Source: Amborella trichopoda (lineage: Eukaryota > Streptophyta > Magnoliopsida > Amborellales > Amborellaceae). From it: 64,000 nucleotides of DNA. A program made the translations under genes and the position numbers. This document shows, one piece after another, positions 12,458 to 24,029 of the stretch. Under the pieces are notes generated by a model. It was given only the letters and a program-made list of their open reading frames with translations. It made no database searches and was not told where the DNA came from. The stretch lies in contig NW_006498572.1 in the NCBI RefSeq assembly GCF_000471905.2, positions 1,222,012-1,286,011 on the forward strand, in the 5' to 3' direction. Positions within the stretch are counted from its first letter, which is position 1; each line of letters opens with the position of its first letter.

Positions 12458-12900
12458 GAGGAACGCGATAAGAGAAATTTAATGGGGTCCGCTCGAGAGA
12501 TGAGGCTGAAACAAGTGTGCAAGAAAAAAGTGTCTAAGATGTTGAAATGTGAATATCAACGATAAACACATGTTCTCCGTGCATTCTTTGGCTAAGGTAA
12601 TACAGAGCTACCTCCTTTTTTTACGCTAGCAATGCACCGAGTGACTCATCCAATGCAGTCACATATAAGATGAGAGGCTTTCTTGGGATTTGTGCAGAGA
12701 GAACACAGGGGTTTCAACAAATAATTCTTGATGTCTTCAAAAGCTATTTGACATGCTTCGTCCCACTTGAAAGGCATGTCTTTCTTTAGCATGCGGGAGA
12801 AGGGTTTACACCATCTTGAAAGATTTGAGATGAATCTCAAGATATAGGTAAGCTTGCCTTGTAGAGATATGAGCTCTCGTAGATTCCTCGACAATGACAT
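12458..12900 (-). pseudogene. Retroviral-type RNase H / connection region
   Basis: 12646-12900 has the connection region: 'LISLQGKLTYILRFISNLS', then 'FKWDEACQIAFEDIKNYL', as in Ty3/gypsy elements. The RNase H that follows (about 12640-12440) is badly frameshifted. Only fragments such as 'HISTS' and 'MEFDITYVPQKSVKGQAHANFL' (split here by several breaks upstream) remain recognisable near 12390-12457. Confidence 0.7.
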
Positions 12901-13790
12901 CTCTTGGATAGTTTTAATTTTGACAGGTTCGATCTCCTAGCGTCGATACCTGACAAGAAATCCTAGAAACTTCTCTGGTCATACACCAACAACACATTTC
13001 AAAGGATTCATCTTGAATTGATGAAGACGAAATCTTTCAAAGACTTTCTCAAGATTCTATATATGACTACTCCTTTCATTGGACTTTACTACGAGATCAT
13101 CTACGTAGAATTCCACTTCTTCATGCAACATATCTTCAAAAACAATAGTCATAGCCCTTGGATATGTGGCTGTAGTATTGTTGAGACCGAAAGGCATCAC
13201 CGTATAATAGCCCTTTGGGAGTCAGAAAGGCAGTAGACTCTTCATCTTCAGGTGCCATCCTTATCTGGTTATAGCTCGAATAACCTTCAATCAAGGAGAA
13301 GGCTGGCAATTGGTTGTTGATCGATCAATAGTTCAGTGAGGGGTAGTGGAAAGTCATCTTTAGGACATGCAACATTCAAATCACGGAAATTAATACAAAC
13401 CCTGATTTGTCCATTCTTCGTCTTGACTGACAGAACATTGGCTAGCCATCTTGGGTACTTGACTTCTCTGATAAAATTTGCCGTCTTAAGTTTGTTCACC
13501 TCTGGTTCAATCTGGATTTCCAAGTTAGTTCGGAACCTCCTTGATTTTTGCTTGAAGAGCTTAAAGGATGGGTCAATGCCCAAACTATGAACCATGACCA
13601 GGGGATCAAGACCGGGCATCTCCTGATAATGTCCGGCAAAGACATCCCGATTAACTTGCAAAAACGTAGTGTACTCGTTCTCTTCAAGAGACATAATAGT
13701 TGAGATGAAAGTAGACGTTTTATCAGCTTCATCACCCAAGTTGACCTCTTCCAAATCATCGGTTGTGGCTTGCCCACCATCTTCCAAGAC
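12901..13790 (-). pseudogene. Retrotransposon reverse transcriptase
   Basis: 13287-13787 gives the N-terminal part: 'EMPGLDPLVMVHSL', 'FIREVKYPRWLANV', 'VCINFRDLNVACPKDDFPLP'. A frameshift then leads to 'FSLIEGYSSYNQI', where the usual catalytic Asp is Glu. Next come 'MPFGL' and the active site 'FYVDDLVVKS', with YVDD at 13096-13107. The wording is closest to Ogre/Tat elements. The protein would copy the element's RNA into DNA; the frame breaks make this copy non-functional. Confidence 0.9.
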
Positions 13791-14870
13791 CTCTAGTGCT
13801 TCTTTTATTTCCTGCTCGTTGAAGGGTAAAGAGTCAGAAGTCTACTCATCCACTTCAAGAACTTCAACATTTTGCTCTACAAGCAGTAATTCTTCATTTA
13901 TCTCTCTCTCCTAAACCTTCAGGTTCTTGAGTAGTTCAAATAATTTCCACTTCATCCTGAGACTCCAGGGGAATAACTTCTTCAAAGATGGATTCAATGG
14001 GAGATAGTGACGGTTCTTGAGATGCCGTCACATGAGATATTTGGTCAGTGAAGAATGGCCATGGAGGTCAACTAGCATATCTCAAGTAGCGAAGGCCTTG
14101 CTTTTGAGTATGCTGAGACGTTGTGGTCTCGATAACTACAAAGGTTTCCAGCATCCCTTAATCGTCATTTAAACCTTGATTCTTTGCCGGTTCATAGCCC
14201 ATCTTTTTCATAAACTAATGAGCTTTGGGACTATACATATCTCATTTTGGCAATATTGCGGCATCTATAGAAGAGTGACTCTAAGAGTCCTTCTGAGCAC
14301 CAATGCCCCAGGTTTCTGGGGTGAAACAGTGCCGATGAAGTCCTTGGAAGGGGGAGGAGAACTATATGTCATGTTTTGATGAGTAACCTGAGTCTCCATG
14401 ATAGGGGTTGGGAAGCACATGACCTTTTGAGAGTCATGCATATAGCTTGCTTGCTTAGCGAGGTCAATAAAATCCTCATCGCTTTCAGGGACTGGCAAAT
14501 GCAAGACTTCAGGGATTTGCAAGGTTTTAGGGTGACCTATCTAGTAAGGAGCTGAAGAGGTGACGTAAGCATTATCCTCCTCCCTTTCAGGGACTGGGAA
14601 ATCCAAGACGTCGGGGATTTGCAAGACCTTGAAATGGTCATGCTAAAGAGGGTTTAAGGGTATGAGGTGAGCCTCATTCTCTCAATGCGTAAAACCTCTG
14701 GTAATTGCTATACCTGGGGCTGATTTGGTGTGTTGCTAACTTGAGGAGTAAGGTAAGCATCATTCTCGTCCCCTAAAGAGACTGGAATGTGCAAGAACTT
14801 TTGGTCAGCTATCTGGTTTGTCTCATCTTTACGAGCAACCTCAAATTATAAAAATAGAATGGGGTTACGT
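13791..14870 (-). pseudogene. Region upstream of RT (G-patch-like remnant and degenerate repeats)
   Basis: Around 14170-14220 the minus strand reads 'FMKKMGYEPAKNQGL', resembling the G-patch-like stretch found between protease and RT in Ogre/Tat elements. Further left it is Glu/Ser-rich linker. 14480-14790 holds about three diverged copies of a roughly 100-bp coding repeat ('ttcagggactggcaaatgcaag' at 14485, again at 14586 and near 14780). I could not find an aspartic-protease motif in this segment or at 17.2-18.4 kb. It may have been lost with the nearby insertion. Confidence 0.45.
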
Positions 14871-16168
14871 TTGAAGATAATTTTCATCACCTTGGTCCCC
14901 AATGCGGAATAAAGGGAGAAGGCAGTCAATAAAGCCTAACAAACAGTGGAAATTTCGAAAGCTTCAAAATAACACCCGAACTGGTCAAGATCTTCATGAA
15001 GAATCTTAAAAGTCTTTTGCCAAGTTTCGTCGCATTCCGAGATGTCTAAAGCAATGCAGATTGAGAAACAGTTTCGGCATAATCAGCACCTAGCACCCTG
15101 AAATGGACTCAATAACTAGAACTATGTTTTTGGTGCATTAAATTGATATGGGACCATCGCCATTGGATCTGACATGGTTGAAAATCCCCAGTGGTCAAAT
15201 TTCAGCTTAAACAGACATTTCAGGAAGAAGTTATAGACACAAGAGCGAAATAAGAGAAGCCGCACGCTATTCCCGTGCGGCCACCCTGCAACTCAACTCC
15301 ATTGAAGATCAGAAATGAACTGTGACTTTCGACATTCATATCTCACCCGTCTTGAGTCAGATCATGCTCAAATTTTGTGAGCATGTTTGTCTCGTCAAAA
15401 CGAGCTTTTCAATATGCGGCACGCCCCCCGACGACGCCCGAGTGCGAAGAAAAGCAAGAGAGAAGTTGTTGATCCGTGAAAAAAGTTGCAGGAAATCAGC
15501 AGCATCGCACCTCGTTCGAGCGGCAAAATCACGCCACTCGCAAACCCAATCCACGTGAAACCAATTCCATCGTGTGCGTAAGGTCTAGGGCTATTTCTAG
15601 TCCAAACCTCCTATATGATGAACTGTTGGATTCTGCACATGAAGCCTATGAAGTGACTACAAATTCTGACGCTGAAATTCCAGATTCTGGCCAAAACTCC
15701 AAAGTTACAAAATCTTCGTCTGGACACGGAATCAAGCTGCGTTTGTTGTCACATGATCATGACGGCATGCTCAGTGTGATCCAGTGAAGAAATCATAGAA
15801 AACATCCAGGACCGAGTACACTATTGATTCAAAGTTTCAAGATTCATCCAAATTTCAAGACACATGATCGTACCCTAAAAACACGTTCCATGGCTTGAAG
15901 TTGTTATGAAATTGATCGTCATGTTGAGCCCTACAAGAAAACAATAATCTTTCGATCAAACGGGTATCAGAACAACCCCGGATCATCCATGAAAAATCAT
16001 ACACGTTATAGGGCAACACAGGGACTATTTGGAATTCTGCAAATTGTTTTGGAAGGGACAAATCTGTCATTTTGCACCCTATTTTCCTATTTCTTTTAAT
16101 TCAATTAAATCTTAATTTCTAGCAATTACGTTTAATTTTGATCAATTCACTCGTGTTTGGGCACAACT

Positions 16169-16177
16169 CTATATATA
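16169..16177 (+). promoter_or_regulatory. TATA box of the nested insertion
   Basis: It reads 'ctatatata', with a start site expected around 16200-16210, upstream of a GA-rich leader and a possible splice donor at 16316. The spacing is typical of a plant LTR promoter. Confidence 0.45.
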
Positions 16178-16329
16178 CCACGTACTATCATTGTACGTAA
16201 GAGGCTTGAACCCTTCGCCAAAGGAGAATTTTTACTTAATGGAATTCCCCTTATTTCTTATTGAGAGAGAGAGGAAGGAGAGAGAAAATTTTAGATCCAT
16301 ACCCTTAAGCTCAAGGTAAATATTTCTCT

Positions 16330-16376
16330 CTTTTCTTTTCTTTTCTTTTCTTTTCTTTTCTTTTCTTTTCTTTTCT
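16330..16376 (+). repeat. (TTTTC)n microsatellite
   Basis: About nine uninterrupted TTTTC units are followed by a TTC-rich tail to about 16430. Confidence 0.9.
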
Positions 16377-16746
16377 CTTCCTCTTCTTTTTCTTCTTCTC
16401 TTTCTTCTTCTTCTTTTTCTTCTTCTTCTGAACTCCCCTCAAAGGCCATGCACCGCAGTGGCAGTGTCGTGCATGCCACTATCTTCTCTTTTCTCCTCCA
16501 ATTGTTTCACAGATCTCACATGGCGATGGCAGTGCTATGTGCGAACTGCTAGCCCCTTCTGTTCGTTCATATTTATCTCTCAGCGAGGCTCGCAGACAGT
16601 GCTACTCATCGTGGTATGCAAAGGTGTCCTCTATGTATCAGTGAAGAGAACAGATGGTGAAACTTATTGCCGCCCGCAGGGGTCTTCCCTATTGCGTGGC
16701 TATCGCAGATGGCGATGTCAATCGCCTCCCGCGAGGGGTCGAGGCA

Positions 16747-17195
16747 ATACCTATCGCCGTCCGCAAGCTTCCTTCATGTGCCCGGTGACTATCTCCGTCC
16801 ATGAGCTCCCTTCATGTGCTCGATGCCTATCGATGTCCATGAGCTTTCTTCGTGTGCTCTATGCTTATCGCCGTCCACGAGCTTTCTTCATGCGCTCGGT
16901 GCCTATAGTCGTCCGTGAGCTCCCTTCGCTCGCTCGGTGCCTATCGCCATTCGAGAGCTTTCTTCGTGCACTCGGTGCCTAAGGCCGTCCGCGAGCTCCA
17001 TTAGAGTGTTCGGTGCCTATCGCAGTCTGCGAGCTTTCTTCGTATGCTCGGTGCCTATTGCTGGTTGCGGGCTTCCTTTGTGCACTCGATGCCTATCGCC
17101 GTCTGCAAGCTTTCTTCGTGCGCTTAGTGCCTATCGCAGTCCATGAGCTTCCTCTGTGCGCTCGATACCTATCGTCGTCCTTGAGCTTTCTCCTT
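16747..17195 (+). repeat. 38-bp tandem array, about 12 copies
   Basis: The unit theme is 'gcctatcgccgtccgcgagc' + 'tttcttcgtgcgctcggt', and copies start at steps of 38 bp. Because 38 is not a multiple of 3, the frame rotates with each copy. The open frames over this array are therefore by-products, not genes. Confidence 0.9.
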
Positions 17196-17202
17196 GAAAC
17201 AT

Positions 17203-17496
17203 ATGACAGTTTTTGAGAGGGAAGAAGGGTTTGAAGAATCAGGGATAGATGAAGTGACAGAGCTTTTAGAATCATCACTTAAATTGGACTGGGTCATCAC
17301 CTGCATTGGACTCAAAGAGGCTTTTAATGTCTTCACTCTCATTAGACGTAATCGAAGATCTTTTAACATCGTAACTCTTGTTGGACGATTGCAAGTGATC
17401 TTTAAGGTCTTTACCCTGCATGGACCATTGAGGCCTCCTTTTGGGGTCTTCACCTTTGTTAGAATGTTTTAGGGTGATTTTAATGTCCTCGCCCAT
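17203..17496 (-). pseudogene. Retroelement coding fragment with 13-residue tandem repeats
   Basis: Five units of exactly 39 bp (17302-17496) encode, on the minus strand, a hydrophilic 13-residue repeat with theme 'EDIKxxLxxSNxG' (for example 'GKDLKDHLQSSNK'). A Ser-rich stretch follows leftward in a shifted frame. It lies downstream of the gag zinc knuckle, so it is probably part of the gag-pol linker. No known domain is recognised. Confidence 0.5.
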
Positions 17497-18451
17497 ATTA
17501 TACGGGTTTTGAATTGCTTGTATAGTTATGTATTGACCACCCTCAGCAAAAAGTATTTACTTTTGGATGAAATCATACAAAGTGGGAAGAGGGGGAATAA
17601 GAGGAAGGAATGTTGCCTCAACTGACATTTGGGGCTGTTTTACTTTTCAGCATTGAGCTTTTGAAAGCTGTTTATTCTTCTTCTATTTCTTAACAGGTAT
17701 GGTCTTGTAAGTTTGTGGCATAGGTACCACATTAGCTTGCTGAATTGCCTCCCTCTTGAGGCTTTTCATTTTACCATGACCATGGTGCTCCTGTCATGAC
17801 TCGGGTACTTTGACAAGAGTTTGGGGAATAGGAACCTCTGGGTTTCATGATTAAGAACATAAACTTGCCCAACTATCTTATGTAACAAGGCTTCAAATTC
17901 TTGAGCAACCTTTGGATGTGATAGTGGTGTGTTATCTATGAACACTTCACCGTTTCTTATAGACTCATCTAAGAAAGCTCGGAGTCCCCAGCAATTAAAC
18001 AAGTCATGCCTCTTCATCTGATGATACTAGCACCACAAATCCTCACACTCTTTCTTCAGATGTTTTGGCTTCTTAGGCAAACAAGGTCGAATCATTTTCT
18101 GCTGCACAGGCATATCGAAGATGATGGAAACATGTCATGGGACACTTCATCCATAGGGACACTACGAGGTTGTTTCTCTACAATTGTGATCATGTGCAAA
18201 GCCCCCATTGTTTCACCTACCTTCTTGGATTTATCTGATTGAACTCTCTCTTCTTCCTTTTCACTATGGGAAGTAGAGGGTGTCTTGGAGGCATTTTTAG
18301 AGGTTACTGAATTGGGTGGTTCATGATTGCAGACTGGTATATTTACAATAATTCGTCCTTCAATTATGGACACTTGTATGAATGTCCTGAAACTCAAACA
18401 CTGGGATATCTCATGGCCCACACTTGGTGGAATGGGCATCAGAGATTTCAA
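17497..18451 (-). pseudogene. Post-gag coding region of the retroelement, function unassigned
   Basis: Frames at 17766-18017 and 18092-18451 follow the gag zinc knuckle on the same strand. The second contains a Ser/Lys/Glu-rich linker. The first reads 'FNCWGLRAFLDESIRNGEVF' and is otherwise not recognised. An aspartic protease would be expected near here, but no D-S/T-G type motif was found. Confidence 0.45.
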
Positions 18452-18473
18452 TTCCCTAAATCAAATGTCTGGG

Positions 18474-20106
18474 TTATCTTGAGGAGAGCATGATAATCAA
18501 CGCTTGCAATGCCATCATTGCAAAAAGTTCTGAAAGAAGGTTAGATGATATTTCTTTTAGTGGCAAGGTCACTCGTTCTACTTCAACGGTGACCACATGT
18601 GAATCTTGTGCAGTCTCGAATGCCTTTATGAGACTATCTAAATGAATTTGTCCTTTCTGAATTAGGGCTTCGATGTGATCTTTAAGATGGAAGCAGTTTT
18701 GCAAAGGATGACACATCATTTGACAATAGGCACAATAATTCCTCTTGTTAGTGAGCCCCACCTGGTTTGGTCTCTTTGGCTCAGGAAGAACTATCATTCC
18801 TTGTTCCAACAGTATTTTCTATAGGACTGGTACCCAAGCTTTGTTAAAGTTGTACTACTTGTTTAACCTCTGCTCAAAATGATTAGGCACAAATGCGGTG
18901 GTGGAGGCACCCTGGTATAGGCTTGAGGTTGGAACTGTTGTTTTTGGGGTTCCCCTTGACCCCCTAAATTGTGTCATTCCCCACGAAGTATCCAATGTCT
19001 TGAGAGGTGCATTGGCAATGGAAGGTTTGGGAAGAATGGGTGTGACAGTAACCGTTGCGCTGACTATGTCTCTTTAATGGCTAGTGCGAGGGTTAGACCG
19101 ATTATTAAGAAAGTTTCAACATTGACCTATCTTGAGGTTTGAGCCTGAGTTCCACCATGGTTCTTAAGTAATCTTTCAATCTTTATTGCCATTGAAATCA
19201 TGTATGAGAAAGTGGTAGGGTTTGAAGCTTTGACATGAAGGGGGATTCCCTTCTTCATGTTCCTAATGCATGTTTTCACAACATCAAATCTCAAGCATGG
19301 GGTTACTCCAGTACACTGTTAGATCCCTCCATCTGTGGATGTATTCATTTACTGGTTCGTTCACCCTTTGAGTCATAGTGAGAAGTTCTACAGCTTGAAC
19401 CTCTCGCTCGACTTCATAAAAGTTCTTATAGAATAGTTATTCCATCTCTTCCCTAGAGTGAACAGAATTAAGAGGTAAACATGCATACCATTTAAAGGCA
19501 GGCGCGACTAGTGTTTCCACAAACTGTCAAAGAAGCAGTCTGGGATCGAAAGATGACTCTTGATATGCTGACACTAAGTGTACCACATGTTGTTGGGTTA
19601 AGCCGGTGCCATTAAAGGCAAGCAGTCTTCCTTTTTGGTAGCTTGGGGGAAAAAGAACTTCATCAATGAAGGGAGGGAAAGGCTTCTTGTAGTGAGCATT
19701 TTCATGGGCCTTTGAGACTTATGAGCCCTAAATGCTTCGATTGATCATGTTTTGAATATCTTCTTGCGTAACTGCTAGAGAAATAGCTTGAGAGGCTACA
19801 TTGGGTTGACCATCAGGAAAGACTGGGGGAATGGGAGGTCGTGAGGTTTGAGCTATAGGAGGAGGTGGATGCTTTTGTTCTTGTTCCAACTGAGGTTCAA
19901 ATGGGGAATTTTCTCCTTGATGCGAAGATACTCCGATTGGTCGAGCATTTCCTATCTCTTTAAGCCTGTCAAAGATATGGTTTAAGGTTTAATTAACACG
20001 CGCCATCGGCTCTTCAGGACCATCACCGTCTTGACTCACTACCATCACATCAACTCGTTCTTCAAAGATGAGTGACTCAAGGATATATGTAGTCCCTGTT
20101 CGCTTT
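18474..20106 (-). pseudogene. Retrotransposon gag polyprotein
   Basis: Reading leftward from about 20.1 kb: an N-terminal linker with Pro-rich sequence and 'EPQLEQEQKHPPPP'; then the gag core at about 19720-19130 with 'YKKPFPPFIDEVLFPP', 'FDPRLLL', 'APAFKWYACLP', 'NEYIHRWRDL'; and finally at 18700-18760 a zinc knuckle 'CAYCQMMCHPLQNC' (CX2CX4HX4C) followed by 'FHLKDHIEALIQKG'. This is the layout of Tat/Ogre gag, the structural protein that packages element RNA. Several in-frame stops break it. The frame is open at least up to a Met at 20045, but the true start is not certain. Confidence 0.85.
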
Positions 20107-21702
20107 ATGCCCCGATTTGGCAATCCAGACAATAGGGGTTCACACTGCCTCGATTGGATCTGAGAAATATCAGGTAATTATTGGCTCGATCCGAATAAGC
20201 TCATGATGACCTCGGGCTCATAGTTCCTTTTCTTGTGGCTCAAGATGGCCATGGGGCCATGGTCTAGTCCGATCGGATTCCTCATCCCACACCTTAACAA
20301 CTGCGCATTAAACAATGCCACTCATTTCAGGTTCCACTACAGTTCGCAATGAGTAAAACGAGTTTTTCTTTAGTAAGTCTTATGAGGTTGAAGAATGTAC
20401 TTCTTTCTTATGAGCGGCACTCTCTATTTGACTCTTAAACTCTAGTAAATGCACTCCCAAAACTGGAATTGGGTGTGGCATCCTGCTTGATCGACCTATC
20501 TCAAGGAGACTAGAGCAAAGTCAATCCATTTAGGTAAAGCATGGTTCCCCAGGAGTAGGGAGCTCAAGGTTGTCCTTGGAAGTTTAGTTTTGTTTGAAGA
20601 AGGAAGGGACTACTCCATTGGCTTCGGGGGTGTAATTTTTCCGTGAGTCCGACCTCGAGGGCAGGCTCATACATATGAAGTAGAAGGAGTGGACAAGAGT
20701 GTACTCGAAGGGAACTTCTTTGAGTATCTTGTTGTCATGGGCTTTAGGGTAGAAGGAAGTGTGTACTGCTAGTCTTTCCCTTTGAAGCCAGAAACAACAT
20801 TGGACATACAGGTGTGTACATGATCCATAGACGTGTAAGGGGTGGCTTGGGAGCCAACTCTTAGTGAAGTGAAAGGTCTGACATTAGGAATGTCGACCTT
20901 TGCAATTATAGTGGTCTTAAGACCACTTTGGTTCACTGGCATGAGCATATTTGTCCATCCTTTGACTGAGTGACCAGTCGTGTGCTCTTTTGATAACGAA
21001 ATTTGAGTTGCTCCGAGCTGATTGAGTATTATGCAATGCATGAGTGGCTTGAGAACACCTTTAATGTCGAGTCCCAGGAGACCCGAAGCAGGTGAGGTGG
21101 CTGAGGGTAGCTTTTCCTTGCCCCGATTCATCACATCGGTGACTAAACCATTTTTTGTGACATGTGTAAGTGTCTGGCGATGGAATTGCCAGCATGGTCC
21201 GTGTCGAGCATCATACCAGTATGAGTAGTGCTCGTGTGGAGTAGAGATGAGGTGACCTTGTGGTTACCCACTGAAGTGGTCGTCTTAGAAGAACCAACTA
21301 TATGAGTAGAGGGAGTGGTCTTAGAGCCACTCTTGAGCTTATGACTGGTGGAGAGTCCACCAGTAGTAGTGTGAGCATGAAAGGTAGGGGTTTTAGAACT
21401 GCTCATGCAGTTGACTCGAATGGACTTGCCATTGATGTCAGTAGAGAGGGAGTAAGGGGTTTGAGGACCCTTTCCCGAGTTGTCCTAGGCCTGAGCCTAA
21501 GTATGAAGGTCTGAAAGACCACTCAAGAGATAAATAGGAGTAGTAGATAAAAGAACCCTACTTCCCATAGGTACATTCAAGAATGTGGGGATGATGAAAT
21601 CCCCAATTCGAATGCGGAGTAAATGGACTCCATAGCAATTTTTAGGTGAGAGTGAGATGAGTTGTCGATTTGAAAGTAGGCCGAACCAACTATGGGGTAG
21701 TG
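20107..21702 (-). pseudogene. Leader/extra ORF region between PBS and gag
   Basis: Two open segments, 20769-21134 and 21143-21406, are rich in Ser, Thr, Lys and His, with recurring 'SKTT'/'LKTT' motifs. No known domain is recognised. Ogre elements carry an extra ORF between the 5' LTR and gag. By position this could be that ORF, but the sequence alone does not show it. The rest of the interval is frame-broken. Confidence 0.4.
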
Positions 21703-21704
21703 TA

Positions 21705-21722
21705 TCCCCAGTTGAGTCGTCA
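21705..21722 (-). other. Primer binding site of the Ogre/Tat-like element
   Basis: The minus strand reads TGACGACTCAACTGGGGA, one base different from the second remnant's site at 35696-35713. It closely matches the TGGCGACTCCACTGGGGA-type site used by Ogre/Tat elements, where first-strand DNA synthesis is primed by a host tRNA (reported as tRNA-Arg). It fixes the inner edge of the 5' LTR to within a few bases. Confidence 0.8.
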
Positions 21723-22799
21723 ATTGGTCGGGCTTGGATTGACCTCTCTCGGGCTCCCTCAAAAAACCGGGCTAGATGAACCTCCTCTCGAACAACGGCT
21801 TGACTCGCATGTGCGTCTGCGACCCGCGTGCCAAATTGGAAATACCTTAAAGTGATGAACAGGTCTACTCGAACACTTACCCCACCGCAGCTGAGTTCGT
21901 GGGATACACCCAGGCTATTACCCTGTTAGATCAATGAAAGAAAGATCTCCGTCTGTCCAGCAATACGGTTTGAATTTGCCCCCTCTAAACACGACACTTC
22001 ACCTAGACTCTCAATGGAAAACTACTAATGAAATCCTCTTAAAGTAAACTCCTATTTGTTGTGCTTTTTTTGGGGTAGAGTGATAGACAAAAGTAGGTAA
22101 GAAAGAAAATAAATGAAGGAATGAGAATGAGTTAATGAGAGCTTGGTTTATAGATGAGAAGAAGAAGAAAAAGATGAAGTAAAAGAAGTGAAGGGATGAC
22201 TCAAAAATTGGGTAGCCTCCCGAGGTAACCTCTCCTAAGAGGTATTACCGGAGACAAGGAAAAGCATCAGGCTCGAAGCCTTGGTACCCAAAGGATTTGG
22301 AAAGTGGAGTTACAAGACTTAACCTGTGGCTCTGTCATTAACCCAAAGAGTCCCCTAAAAGTGATTAAGGGAGAGAAGAAAAAGAGTGAGAGAGAGAGAG
22401 GGCAAAAGAGATGGTAGCCCCTTGCAACCGAACACTGTGTGACTCGGGTGGTTAGAGTAGTGAAAGGGTTAGAACTCTGAGAAAAGATGACTCTAGATGA
22501 CCCCAACCCGAGTGATCGAGTGTAAGAGAATTAATGTCCCTCATAACTCAACTACATTGTACGAGCTGATAGTTACAGTAGTAGCCCAAGAGTTAGACCC
22601 CAAGGGCACTATCTCAAGAAGACCCCAAATCGAGTGTTTAAGAGTGAAACAGGTAATGAATAAGAGAGACATTGAAGAAACAATGGAATAAAATAAAATA
22701 AAATAAGTAAGAGGTCAATATATGATTTAAAGAGAGAGAGAGAGAGAGAGAGAGAGAAGTGTTTAAAGTGAGGCAAAAAATGAGATAAAAGGTGTAGAA

Positions 22800-23310
22800 G
22801 AAGATGGACCTGCTTATTTGCGAGTCTGAACTTAGTAGGACAAGTGGGGGTGAGGGAAGATGAAAGAATTGGGGAAGATGGATGGACCCACCTTAGGTGA
22901 GGGTCCAAGCTCTAGGGGAGAAGAGAGAGCATGGGAAGATGAGAGAAGAGGGAAGAGGTGGATGGATTTGCCTTAGCTGCGGGTCTAGACCCTAAGGGAA
23001 AAGAGAGAGTGACGACGAGCGAGGAGGGAAAAGATGGACGGACCCGCCTTAGGTGAAGGTCTAGGCTCTAAGGGATAAGAGGAGAGAGTGAGGACGAGAG
23101 TGTGAAATAGAGGAGAAATGGACCTGCCTAAGGTGCAGGTCCGAGCTCTAGGTGAATAGGGGAGAGAGTAAGTAAAGGAAAGGAGAGAGAGAAGTGAGTC
23201 AAGCCAGCCCTAGGTACGGGTCCATGCAGTTTTTATACAAGAGAGAGAGTGTGTAGAAGAGAGAAAAAGAGAGCAAAGGAGGGAGCTTGGACCCGCCCTA
23301 AGTCCAAGTA
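22800..23310. repeat. Hairpin-repeat array inside the LTR, about seven units
   Basis: Units at about 22803, 22879, 22960, 23036, 23120, 23200 and 23285 share 'ggacccgccttaggt' followed by 'gggtc', spaced about 75-85 bp with GA-rich spacers. It is the same unit family as the array at 5100-5450. Confidence 0.75.
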
Positions 23311-24020
23311 GAGAGAGAGAGAAGGAGAAGAGAGAGAGAAAGGAGAGAGATAGAGAAAGAAAAGGAAAAGAGAGAGAAAAGAGAAAGAGAAAAAGTAGAG
23401 AGAAAGAAAGAGAAAAAAAAGAGAAAGAAGAGAGAGAGGAGGGATAGGAGAGATAATGGACATGAATGGGCTTGAACCAAGGTGCACTGCATGCACTTTA
23501 GAGAGAGAGGTCTTGGCCTTTGTCGGTCTAAGCTAGGGTCTAAAGCCTAGGTGTATGGTTTAGGTGGGTTGGGTTGAGGTAGGGTGTATGGGAACTAGAG
23601 TGTATGAGATGGGGTAAGGTATAAGAAAACTAAGGTGTATAGGATGCTATGGTGTATGAGGTACTATGGTGTATGGACTAGGATATGTTGTAGGTTAGCT
23701 AAGGTAGGGTGAAGGGTGTATGGAGTAGGATTGGAAGCTAGGGGCTCTACGGTGTATGGAAACTAGGAGTTCTAAGGTGTATGGGATTGTGAGATGAAAA
23801 TCTTAAGGGAGTTGGGATTTTGGGGTTCTAGGGAGTGAAATATTCCTAGGGGTATTTTTTCTCTCTAAGAAATGTTTCTTGCTCCTCCCATCTTGAGTCT
23901 TGAATTTGAAAGCAAAGCAAAAGAACAAGCCTAAGCCTTCAAGCTATTCTCATTAATTTTCAAGAATTTTCGAGCCTCTAAGAGAGATTGCAAGAGATCT
24001 ATTACAAATGACTTAAGTTC

Positions 24021-24029
24021 CTTATATAG
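24021..24029 (-). promoter_or_regulatory. TATA box of the 5' LTR
   Basis: The minus strand reads CTATATAAG, conserved with 815-823. Transcription of the element would start near 23990 and run leftward through gag-pol. Confidence 0.55.

Larger units (their letters stand above)
14870..17200 (+). mobile_element. Nested LTR-like insertion with its own promoter (edges uncertain)
   Basis: The minus-strand gag-pol coding pattern stops near 14870 and resumes near 17200. The interval has the look of an LTR: long non-coding GC-mixed sequence, a TATA box at 16169-16177, a GA-rich leader, a splice-donor-like 'ctcaag|gtaaat' at 16316, a (TTTTC)n tract and a 38-bp tandem array. I could not identify matching target duplications, so the exact ends, and whether it is a solo LTR, remain open. 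Confidence 0.45.

Noticed and set aside
15322..15787. Plus-strand open frames of 78 and 103 residues
   Set aside because: They lie in LTR-like non-coding sequence of the nested insertion, with no recognisable domain.
16458..17216. Overlapping open frames rich in Cys, Arg and Ser
   Set aside because: They run over a 38-bp tandem repeat whose frame rotates with each unit. No domain and no gene signals were seen.
23233..23496. Leu/Ser/Phe-rich frames that look like membrane proteins
   Set aside because: They come from translating the GA/CT-rich tract of the LTR.
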